Shown here: in pieces, positions 1 to 9,087 of the stretch | How positions within the stretch are numbered: the first letter of the stretch is position 1 | Layout: every line of letters starts with the position of its first letter | NCBI GenBank assembly: GCA_048213135.1 | Contig: AFZH01017882.1 | Span: 1 to 24,245 of the forward strand | Length of the DNA stretch: 24,245 bases | Direction of reading: 5' to 3' | Source of the DNA: Reclinomonas americana ATCC 50394 | Lineage: Eukaryota > Jakobida > Jakobea > Jakobida | The notes under the pieces: model-generated | What the model was told of the DNA's origin: nothing | What the model saw: only the letters and a program-made list of their open reading frames with translations | Databases searched by the model: none | Position numbers and translations under genes: made by a program

Positions 1-1584
1 GTGCTGACCTCGTTGACGCGCAGCAACAATTCACGTCGGCGAAACACTCGTTCGAGGTCAACGAGCGAACGCTGGATGCGCATGCGGTGTCGATCAAGTC
101 GCAGCAGGATGCGTTGTACAGGAAAATGATCGAGAACAACAAGTTTATCATGGCGCTCGAGGCCAAGACGGCGCGTGCGGAGAAGAAGACGCGTGAGGAG
201 GCCAAGTCGAACGACCGACTGGAGCGCGAGGTGAAGCAGAAGGAGCGGCAGTTGGAGCGCATTCAGGAGAAGCGCGAGAAGATGTTGTCGACGATCCGTC
301 TCTTCGAAAAGTACAAGCACTTTATGTTTGCGTATCTGGAGCACGTGCAGGACCAGTCGGGTGGCGACTCGGCCGGTGGTGGCAGTTGCGTCATTCAACC
401 CAGTTGTCGTTGCTGTTATTCTCGTCGGAGTCCTCATCCTTCGAGTGTCACAGCCGATGGCGCGGTGAGCGCCACCCCGGAGGCCATTATCGCGCGCTAC
501 CACATGCTGATGAAGCAGTTTTCGGATCTGCACGAGCGGCGTGCGGTGCTGGAGACGCGCTTGGAGGCCGCCCGGCGTCTCCTGCAGGAGGAGTCGGTGT
601 CGCTGGTGGTGCGACAGGCGAAGAAATCGCACGAGTGCAGCGAGTTGCAGCTGGAGCTGGAGCAGGTGGAGTCGCGGCAGGAGCTGGAGTCGCGTGGTGC
701 ACGGCGACGACGTCTGCGTGATCATTCGAACGCGGGGAACATTTATCGACTGCGCGGTGCCATCAACAACCTCTACGCTCTGTGCCTCACGCAGTCGGTG
801 CAAATGCAGCGGCAGGCGCAGCGTGCACCACCACGCACGCTGGCCGATCGTGTGCAGATGATGGGCCGTTTCTTCATCGACCTGCAGGATATCGTGGAGG
901 AGTACAAGCACCAGATGACACTTCCAGTGGACCCACCGGCCTCGGGTGGCCCGGTGCGTGACGAGATGCTGCGTCATTGCCAGCCGCTGGGTGATATTCG
1001 CGAGATGGACCTGCGAGTGATGGAGGAGAAGGCCAAGCAGGAGGAACAACACCAGCAGAGGCGACGAGCGCTGGCGGCGGCGCGCAAGGGTGGTGCCAGT
1101 GCAGCGGCTGCGGCAGCAGCAGCAGCAGCAGCAGCCGCTGCCGGTGGGTCGAGTCACTCGCCGTCACCTGTGGCCGGCTCCAGTGCAAGCGGTGGCGTGC
1201 AGTTCTCGAGTTCCGCACAGGCCGCCATCCGGGCGCATCTGAGCACGGGTCCACTGTCGCACATGGTGCAGGCGGCGCGCAACTCATCGAACCACTCCTC
1301 GGCGCCCTCGTCACGCCCGCACTCCAATGCCGGCGGCGATCACTTGGACGTGACGGCCGTAGAATACGGGTTGGCGCGTGGCAAGGCCGAAGTCAGGGCC
1401 AACTATGATCCGCCGACCTTTGTGCTGGTCAGTAGCGCCAGTGCAAGCCGGGTACGTCTTTGCTCTTGCGTCCTTGTTTGTGGAGTGCTTGCTACTGACC
1501 AAACTGTGTGTGCAGTCGCCATCGCCCGATCCCGAACCGGCCAACTTGCGCGGCCGCGCTCGACCAGGCACCGTCAAAGTGTAG
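1..1584 (+). CDS. CCDC42/CFAP73-like flagellar coiled-coil protein, 5' partial
   Basis: The frame is already open at base 3, so the true start lies upstream of the window. The first 120 residues are a long charged coiled coil of the DUF4200 type. They are followed by a segment (AIIARYHMLMKQFSDLHERR) and a later NLYALCL/FFIDLQDIVEEY stretch that resemble CCDC42/CFAP73. Family members are axonemal or sperm-flagellum coiled-coil proteins, so the organism probably builds cilia or flagella. The C-terminal third is low complexity, with 14 consecutive Ala at 1101-1142 and Ser-rich stretches. Intron 1452-1515 (GTACGT...TGCAG) is clear and leads to a last exon 1516-1584 ending in TAG. A second intron, 376-453 (or 379-453), is likely because that stretch is Cys-rich, pyrimidine-rich and unlike its flanks, but its length is a multiple of three and it has no stop, so it could also be translated. 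Family assignment is by motif memory only. Confidence 0.7.
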
Positions 1585-1979
1585 TAACAGGGGGCCAGCG
1601 ACAGCGATGTACCAAAGAAAAATGTAACAACCCACAGAGCTAAGAGGAACCTCGATTCTCTTTCACACCGACGTGGAATCTTTTCCGGTGTGCATCGCAT
1701 CGCGTGTTCGGATTTCAGTCGCATCACTTCATTTTCTTCTCCTTCGTTTTGCACGCGCACACCGACAGGCGACAGGGTGAGAGGTGAGCAATCCACATAC
1801 CTTCCTCACTCACAAGACACCGACGCACGTGTGTCCCGGCTGCTTCCCATCGATTGTCGTTCTGTCGCGAGAAGAGAGAGAGAGAGAGTGCGAGATAGAT
1901 ACCCGCATCGCCCCTCATCCTCTGCTTCTGCTCAGCTCTCACCCTTGCCCCCCTTCTTTCTCTCCACCTAGTCATCATC
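1585..1979. other. intergenic region and 5' leader of the oxygenase gene
   Basis: This 395-bp gap lies between two genes on the same strand. It contains a GA-repeat near 1872-1890 and ends in a pyrimidine-rich tract followed by CCACCTAG at about 1964-1971, only 8 bases before the ATG at 1980. That has the form of a 3' splice site and suggests a 5'-UTR intron. No convincing reading frame is present. Confidence 0.5.
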
Positions 1980-3739
1980 ATGTGGTCCACAAGAGTATCC
2001 AGTGCATCGTCACTGCTGCGTCGATCGACTGTCGCCGCCCGCATGTCATCGCTGTCACAACCGGGGCCGCGTGTGGCCAACGATGTGGTTGTGTTGGACT
2101 ACGAGGACCTGCGTAGTGGCAAGGACCTCACACAGGAGGTGTTTCGCGCGTACGGAAGCGATGGACTCGGCGCGCTGGTGATTGGCAACATTCCCGGGTA
2201 CGTGTGCCAGAGGGCGGTGAGCTCGAGTGAGAGATCTCATGTGGTGTGTGGTTGACGTTGCAGATTTGCGGAGCAGCGTCGCAAGTTGATTCCCATGAGC
2301 CACCAAGTGGCGCACTTGCCGGATCATGCAAAGCGGCAGCTGGAGCACGAGGAGTCCATGTGGAACGTCGGCTGGAGTCACGGCAAGGAGAAGGTATTCG
2401 TGTGATATATGAGAGAAGAGAGGAGGTGTGGGCGTCTGCGAGTGACTGATCTGTTGCGCAGTTTGGTGACGAGCCCGATTTTGCCAAGGGCTCGTACTAC
2501 GGCAATCCGCTGTACGACAACGCTGGCACTCCCGAGATGCGTCTCAAGTACCCCTTCTTCTACCCGTCCAACATCTGGCCCTCGAAGGATTTGCCGCAGC
2601 TGGAGCCAGCCTTCAAGGTGCGCGCGTCGATATTTTCTGAGTTCGTCTGTGTATTTGATCGCTCACTGGAGGAGGGTTCACCAGCAACTCGGACGCACCA
2701 TGTTCGAGACGGTGACGTTGCTATGCAAACAAGTGGATGCACTCACCTCGCAGCGGGTGTCGACGTACCAGAAGGGTTTGTTGTACTCGCAGATTTCCAA
2801 GACGCAAAAGGTGTGGTGCGCACTTGACTGATGTCGCAATCGTTCTACCACTCACCTGCGCCTCAGGTCAAGGGTCGCCTGCTCTACTACTATCCCACCG
2901 ACAAGACCAACACCGAGGATGCATGGATCGGCTGGCACAATGATTCCGGCTTCCTCACGGCACTCTGCGGCGACATGTACTTCAACGACACCACCGGCGA
3001 GGTCAGTGACTGGCACCGCGCATTTTCTTCTGTTTTGATTCTGCGCTGACAAGACAGCGAGAATGCAGCGCATTGAGAACCCGGATCCATTTGGCGGTTT
3101 GTGGATCACCAAGCGCACCGGCGGTGCCGTCAAGGTCAACATTCCCGAGGATCACCTGGCCGTGCAATGCGGAGAGTGCCTGCAGATTGTGACTGGCGGC
3201 CTGCTGGTGGCCACCCCACACGCCGTGCGTGCGAGTCGCGCCCCACCCGGCCTGCGCGTTGGTCGTGGCACGGTGTGTGAGGCGTTGGAGAGTCTTTCAT
3301 GATGATTGTTGTTGCTCACCTGCATGTTTTTCCGTGCCAGTTCCCGGTGTTCATTGACACGGAGATTGACTTTAGGCTGTCGGCTCCGTCGGGCGTGTCG
3401 CGTGAGCAGGTGTGTCTGGGCACCATGCCTGTGCTGTGTGCGGTTTCTTCTGTTACTCATCGCATTCGTTCCCTGCCCAGGTCTTTGATCGCACAATTCA
3501 GTCTCGTGTGCCGCCACTGGAATCGCGCTGGACGAAGGACGGTGTCATCTTTGCCGAGTTGCGTCGGCAGTGTCTCTAGCAACCGCGCTCCTGTTGCTTA
3601 CACCATTTTGCTTTCATTGCTCAGCTTCCTTGGCGACACATTCCGCCAGTGCGTCAGTGTTGTTGTGTGATGAGATGACTATGAGGTGTGCTGACTGTTC
3701 GTGTGGCACAGGTACTACGAGTGGGCCAAGCGCTCGTGA
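1980..3739 (+). CDS. 2-oxoglutarate/Fe(II)-dependent oxygenase (isopenicillin N synthase-like fold)
   Basis: Ten exons: 1980-2197, 2264-2393, 2462-2617, 2685-2810, 2867-3001, 3069-3272, 3341-3409, 3481-3557, 3625-3648, 3712-3739; predicted product 388 aa. The Fe(II) triad is visible as His-Asn-Asp in GWHNDSGF (exon 5) and a distal His in ATPHAVRA (exon 6). Arg in VGRGTFPVF sits where the family uses R-x-S/T to bind 2-oxoglutarate. The first 25 residues are rich in Ser and Arg and lack acids, which suggests a mitochondrial presequence; a second Met at residue 22 (base 2043) could give a cytosolic form. The substrate cannot be told from sequence. Introns are 56-71 nt. Intron 8 uses the unusual GTTGCG donor; the alternative donor at 3570 keeps the frame but gives a poorer junction. 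Exon 9 is only 24 nt. Convergent with the RIO2 gene, 158 bp away. Confidence 0.85.
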
Positions 3740-3897
3740 ACGACATAATAAGCGACGCAAGCCGTGTGATGGCCCCCGCGCAACCCACCCGCCCCTCTCG
3801 CCCCTCAATTCAGCAAGCGAGAGAGTACTCATGCACAACCCGATAAGTTTATATGAAGAAACACAAACAATTAACAGCAAACATCTCACACGACGCG

Positions 3898-6085
3898 TTA
3901 CATGCCCTGCGTGGACCAGATCTTGCGCAGCTTGCGCTCCTTAATCTTGACGTTGTTTCGTCGGCCCGCCTGATGGCGTATTCTCTTTTGTGTGTCGCGG
4001 CTGAGAGCAGCACGAACCCGGTGCTTCACAGTCTCCGAATCCACCGCACTGGCACCGACTCCCTCCTCGTCATCACTCTCCTCCTCGTCACCAGCACTGT
4101 CACTGCCCTCTTCTCCATCCTTGTCAGCCACAACCGTGGTGGACGACGAGCCTGCATCTGCGGCGTGCGAGCGTGAGTGAACACTGGGAGTAAGACGACA
4201 CTGCCAAGAAGCACTCCGCACAAACCAGCGCTGACAGCCACCATTGCCTTCTCTTCCTCCACCGTATCCTCCTCCTCGGAAGAACTGTCTTCCTCAGTGC
4301 CGGACGCAGAATCGCTGACCTCCTCGCCGTCATCACCACCGCGTGATGCCAGCAACTTCTGCAGCCGCTTCTCGTCCTTGGTGGTGAAGCCTGACGCAGC
4401 CACCTCCTCGTCCAGCGTGTGCGACGACACAATGTCTTCGAGGCGTGGCCAGTAATCCAAATGCACGTTGAACCGCCGTGCAAAGAACGTGTGCAAACAC
4501 TGCACATCACGCTCGAAATACCTAAACGAGTGCTGTAAGCGCAACAGCAGTGAAAGAGTCCTGAACAGGAAAAAGGCAACGCAACTCGGCCGCATTGAAG
4601 TGATGAGTGGAGACCATTTGCGGAAAATCAATCACCACAATCCGTCGCTTGATGTCGGCCGGCAAGTGCTGCGCGCGGCGGTTGTGACGGAATTCGGCGG
4701 CCTCCGCGAGAGGGTTCTCCGAATCCGCGTCTGCCTCCCCTTCGTCGCTTCCACTTTCACTGGAATCCTCTGCCCCTGCGGCTGCGGCTGCTCCTGCTGC
4801 TGCCGTGGCGATAACATGCGCATCACCAGCGTCGTCTCCCTCCTCGCAACTGTCATCATCATCATCATCATCATCGTCGTCGTCGTCCTCTTCCGCATCA
4901 ACAGTGCCCGCTGGTCTCCTCGACACCTCCTCCGCGCCCACGACCCCGTCATCATCACCATCGCCCTCCTCTTCATCCTCTTCGTCGCCGGCCTTGTACT
5001 CGAGCATCAGGTTGAACTCGTTGAAATCGCAGTGAATGAGACCGTGCTCCGCCAGATGCACGATGCTGTCCAGCGACTCGCGGAACAACTCCAACGCAAT
5101 GGAGGGCTTGACTGCCTTCATGTTGGCCCTGGGGAAAAGAAGGGACGCTGTCAACACGAGGGAGCGCGTCAACATTCTCATCCAAGAGAAACAACGCAAC
5201 AGAGTGGTGCCAGGCACCAGATCCATGACCAAGCAGTGGCGATTGTAATCCACCGGTTCGGGCACCGGGAAGCCCTCCTTGTGCAGCGCAGCCATGAACG
5301 CGTGCTCCTTCTGCGCCGACAGACGCGACATGTAGAGCCACGAGGCACTCTTGCGTTTCCCGAGATAATCACGCTTCTTCTTCACGGCACGGAACGAGGT
5401 GCGACCGAGTCGGTGCAGCTTGAGCACACGATCGTTGCCTTCCGCATCCACCACACGGTACACGTCTGCAAAGCATGTGAGCACACGCACACACACTCTC
5501 AAAGGTATCACACACCAGCCTCCTTGCCGACGCCAATCTGACTGCCGACAGCTGCCACAGTGCCGCGCTCCATGAACACGCGCAGCGCCAGGAAGTCGTA
5601 TCCCAAGTACGTCAGGCAGTACCCATCGTCTGCACACACACACACACACACACGAGTCAGCGTTGTCACAGACAGACAGAGAGAGCGAGATTCTCACAGG
5701 CACGCAACAGTGCTTGCCATCGTGATGAATCAACTTGTGCTTCAGCAGATTGGTGATTGTGTGGAACGTGCCGCCACGCTTCAGTCGCGCAATCTGCTCA
5801 ATCTGCGACGGGGTGCGCGCGCGTGTGTGTGTGAGAGGAAGGCGGTGTGAATGTGCACATGGCCAAAAGCAGGCCCACCACCACAACCACACACACGCGC
5901 GCTTACCAGTTGCACAGGCACAAGCTCGTGGTTCTTCATGCCCACCTCCACCGCCGTGAGGACACGGAAATCCTCCTTCTGTGGAACATACAAACAGACA
6001 GTTATATATGAGCAAGGCCACCAGCGCAGGCACGTAGACGGGGACGCACCGACAAGTAGCGCAGTTGCGTCGCGTCGAGCTTCAT
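3898..6085 (-). CDS. RIO2: RIO2-type atypical protein kinase
   Basis: Eight exons on the minus strand: 6050-6085, 5907-5978, 5709-5802, 5516-5629, 5201-5465, 4586-5128, 4226-4521, 3898-4157; 559 aa. RIO2 kinases/ATPases act in late cytoplasmic maturation of the 40S ribosomal subunit. The N-terminal winged helix ([12 protein letters not shown], then [17 protein letters not shown]) is typical of RIO2. It is followed by the Gly loop GVGKEADVY, the ATP-binding Lys in [13 protein letters not shown], the catalytic loop [10 protein letters not shown] and the metal-binding Asp in VIDFPQMVS. The downstream YFERDVQC and [11 protein letters not shown] segments are also family-typical. Between the catalytic loop and the DFP motif lies an insert of roughly 115 residues, mostly Asp/Glu (12 Asp in a row). 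The tail is acidic, then basic. Introns 3, 5 and 6 have GTTGCG donors; intron 5 (5129-5200) is 72 nt with no stop and could be retained. The start is the conserved family N-terminus. Confidence 0.93.
4650..5000 (-). repeat. acidic low-complexity insert within RIO2, including Asp12 run
   Basis: This stretch of RIO2 exon 6 encodes an Asp/Glu/Ala/Ser-rich segment around residues 237-353. The 12-Asp run is at 4852-4887 and reads as an ATC/GTC repeat on the + strand. There is no stop in frame, and the motifs on both sides are in the same frame, so it reads as translated sequence and not as a missed intron. Confidence 0.75.
5631..5653. repeat. CA microsatellite in RIO2 intron 3
   Basis: A run of CA dinucleotides lies directly before the acceptor of RIO2 intron 3 when read on the gene strand (as TG repeats). 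CA/GT runs of this kind occupy many introns in the window. Confidence 0.8.
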
Positions 6086-6168
6086 GTTGTGAGTGAGTGA
6101 GCGAGTGTGTGGACAGTCGTGTGTCGCGAGCAATATCCATCACACGCGATCGACGAGAGAAGACGACG
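6086..6168. promoter_or_regulatory. 83-bp divergent promoter region, RIO2 / MFS-A
   Basis: Only 83 bp separate the RIO2 start codon from the first base of the proposed MFS-A start codon, so the two genes must share a compact bidirectional promoter or have overlapping leaders. No TATA-like box stands out. The decamer CGCGATCGAC at 6145-6154 recurs upstream of the paralogous MFS-B gene (19769-19778). Confidence 0.5.
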
Positions 6169-8982
6169 AGTTGCGTTCCTTCCAAGTGTGTACCTCTCTG
6201 ATCACACACGCCTAACATGCACACACAGTGGCACATCGTCTGCCAGAGGACGTGCACGAGGCACGTCGGCAAGCGATTGCCGCAGCTGCCTCGTCCCCGA
6301 CTTCTTCTTCAGCAACTTCGCCAGTGTCGTCACCACTGGCCAGTCACGACAGAAGGCGACTGCGTGACAATGAAGTGCGCGTGGAGCCGAGTGGGAAGAA
6401 CGAGGTGTCGTTGGACAATGACGGTGATCGTGATGATGATGATGATGAAGGATGTGATGAGGCTGTGCGTGGGAAGACGCACTGGGCGGCTGTGTGGGCG
6501 TTTTTGATTGGTGTGCTCATGACGCAAGTTGCGTGCCGTGGCGCGGTGATCGTCTGTGGCGATGAAACGTGAAAGTGATTGCGCATTGGCGGTAGATCTG
6601 GAACAATGCGAATCAAGTCGTGCAGCCGCTGATTGTGTTAAAGGATACTGATGATGTGCGTGGCCTTTGTTTCTGTCGTTCCTGTGTTGTTGTCGTCGTG
6701 TTAATCCATCGTCGTGTTGGGCAGCCGTCGATCGTGGCATTCATGTTGGTGAGTTGTCTCTCCAGTCAAGATTGTGGTGAGTGTACATGTGCGATGATGT
6801 GAACGAATGCTTGCGCTTGCAGATGGCGTACGGTGTCTGCAACGCGTTCGGGAGCATGTTTGGCGGCTTTGTATATCCCTTTTTCTCGCCTCGCGTGCTT
6901 CTCGTGCTCTTCTGTCTCGCCCGGTGAGTGCTCGCATCGACGAGGAGGAGAGTGCAACGATTGAAAACGTGCTTAACCCACGCACCGCATGCACAGATCG
7001 TCGTGTCAGGTCACTGTCGCCGTCTGTTGCGTCACGTGCTTCGTGGTATCCTTGTCTCTCTCTTTCGCGTGCTGATACCCCTTCGTTTCGCCTCTCGCTC
7101 AGTGTACTTGCTGCACAAGGGACCGCCGTGGGTCGCGCTCACCGTGTACGCCGTCGACTCGTTCCTCATCGGTTCGTACCGCTGTACGAGGTGACGGAAG
7201 CAGTGTGTGATAAGCCGCTCATTTCGAAGAAAACAGGTTGTTTGGACACGGTGCGCACCTCGTTTCCACGATCGGCGTACGGCTCCGACAAGAAGGCGTT
7301 GAACAAGTTGAATGCGGACTATCAACTGGCGTTTGACTTGGGAACCACCATTGGTGCTGCATTTCTCCATTTGAATCGACTCGATTGCCTGCTGTACTGA
7401 CTCCCATGTGCAGGCCCGCTGGCGTGTGGTCTCGTGATGACGTACACCACCGACTTGTATGTGGCCAGTTTTCTGCCGCCCGCCGGCTTTGTCGTCAGTG
7501 CACTGCTCTTTTGGTCAGTCGCTGTCCCATGATCGTGTTTAATGGTAACAATCCCACCCACAACAATGTGCCTCCCACGCAGCTTTGTGCCACCGATCCA
7601 GAGCGACGCCGCAGTGGCACGGAAGAAGAGCAAGAAGACATTGACCACGGGCGATATTATTCGCAAGCAGTCGCCATGGTCGTCCTGTCGCTACCTGTGT
7701 GGCAATCTGAAGATGACTGTGGCCTTTGTCGCTTTCCTCATGCTGCAAGGTGCGGTGATGGTGGGAGCCTCGGGCTCGGTGCTCACTGCTGATCGCTCCA
7801 CGTGCAGTGTACCGGCTGAAGAGTGTGTACTCGGCGCTCTTTGCGACTCAAGTGCTGCACGACAAGACGTACACAGCGTGGATGGTACTTGGTCGCTGCG
7901 ATGGCTCTATGTACACTCTTTTCCATTTGTGCGTGGTTGTTCACTGCTTGGTGTGTGCCCAGATGTGTGCGTTTGGAGTCGGCGGCACACTCGGCTCGCT
8001 CATCTATCGATTGTGCGAAAAGTGCGGCAAGATCTCGTCTGTGCGATTCATGCTGCTGGGCGCCACCAGTCTCGCCGTGTTCTCGTTGATCTGGATTCCG
8101 GAGCTGTACTTTGGCAAGTGGCCACTGATGGCGCGCTTCGTTATCACGGAGGCCGCCATTGTGTTCATGCTGATCGGCAGCGTCGGCGCGCGTTTGGCTG
8201 TCAATGTTATTTTGCAGCACGAGATCAAACGTTGCGTGCACGCTGTGAAGAAGGATACCATAATGACTGCAGGGCTGACGATACAAATGCACGATACACA
8301 GGATCGCGAAACGGCGGAGTTATGGCATTGGTTGGTGCAGTATTGCCGGTCTCCCGATCAAGTGTCGTCGTCACTCGCTCACTCACTCACTCACATGCAC
8401 ATGCAACCGTAGCGTGGCTTCTTTGTCAAGGTGGTGGCGTCGGCGATGCGCGGTGTACTCGGTGTCGCCTTCAAATCGACGCACAACAACGGCATCCTGT
8501 CGTTCATCGTCTTCTCCTTCATGACCATGGCCTTTGCGCTCACTCAGGTGCGTGCGGCACACCCGCCGCCATCTCTCCTCCTGTCGCATCATGTACTGAT
8601 TCGTCGCATCATTCGCAGTTCGTATTCTCGTGCATCCTCCGATGCGTCCACGCCGACGACGACGACACCAAGGAAGAAGAACAGCTCCTGCTGCCGTCGT
8701 CGCCGTCCTCGGGCGAGAGCGTGACAGTGGGTCGGCGAACGCCCACTGGCGAGGTCCAGAAGATCTTTGCCTGGAAAGACGAGCCAGACGACGACGACGG
8801 AGACGACGCCAAGGTGTGTTGCTCGGAACCGCTTTCCTATTCCATGCGTGCATATTAGGTGCTTGGCGGCCAGTTACGGTACTCACTGTGTTAGTTGTCC
8901 GCGGGAATTGCATGTCTGCAGTCTCCGAACGGGGGGAAGCGCGCCGCCAGTGGCCACCGTCCACAATCGGTCCCCGCACTAG
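6169..8982 (+). CDS. MFS transporter A (multi-pass membrane protein)
   Basis: Seventeen exons: 6169, 6229-6527, 6596-6655, 6725-6748, 6823-6923, 6997-7025, 7103-7171, 7237-7353, 7414-7513, 7583-7749, 7808-7884, 7963-8230, 8302-8330, 8413-8547, 8619-8813, 8859-8878, 8922-8982; about 583 aa. No in-frame ATG precedes the first membrane segment, but splicing GTTGCG at 6170 to CACAG at 6228 joins A to TG and creates ATG; this start is an inference. A charged N-terminus with an Asp run is followed by about 11-12 hydrophobic segments. A major-facilitator-like TM5 motif (DLGTTIGPLACG) is visible after a conserved LDTVRTSFPRSA. Internal exons match MFS-B in length and phase, which fixes the splice sites. 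The substrate is unknown. The last two exons are uncertain: reading through 8814 ends at 8858, and other splices end elsewhere. Confidence 0.8.
6170..6228 (+). other. intron splitting the MFS-A start codon (A|TG)
   Basis: The donor is GTTGCGTTCC and the acceptor is ACACACAG, giving 59 nt. Removal joins base 6169 (A) to 6229-6230 (TG). The downstream frame has a TAA at 6213-6215 and no usable ATG, so either this intron exists or a longer upstream exon supplies the start. Confidence 0.55.
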
Positions 8983-9087
8983 AGCGATTATATGCACAAA
9001 AAGTACAGACCGACTCTTGATAGGTTGATCGAAAAAAAAATCCGTTTTCAATATGTCGGTCGCTTTGTGTTGTTGGATGGGTTGAGA
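8983..9087. other. short intergenic region MFS-A to MGC-A
   Basis: About 105 bp separate two genes transcribed in the same direction. It contains an A-run near 9033-9041. If the last MFS-A intron is spliced differently, the coding region could run to a TGA near 9020. No RNA gene or repeat is seen. Confidence 0.4.

Noticed and set aside
487-1796. Pro/Ala-rich minus-strand frames opposite the coiled-coil gene
   Set aside because: They are antisense shadows of GC-rich coding DNA with no family-like motif and no splice logic.
1964-1979. Spliced-leader (trans-splicing) acceptor before the oxygenase ATG
   Set aside because: A pyrimidine tract and AG lie near the ATG, but other genes in the window lack a consistent site of this kind; a cis 5'-UTR intron is simpler.
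3570-3624. Alternative donor GTGTCT for oxygenase intron 8
   Set aside because: It keeps the frame but inserts four extra residues; the GTTGCG donor at 3558 gives a 67-nt intron like its neighbours and a cleaner DFLGDTFRQYY junction.
4852-4887. The CAT/GTC repeat as a stand-alone satellite or CRISPR-like array
   Set aside because: It is a simple trinucleotide run that encodes Asp in RIO2; there are no spacers or longer repeat units.
4468-5541. Long + strand open frame (357 codons) opposite RIO2
   Set aside because: It is the complement of the acidic and kinase-coding exons; its hydrophobic VVVVIIII stretch is the antisense of the Asp run. RIO2 motifs on the minus strand are unambiguous.
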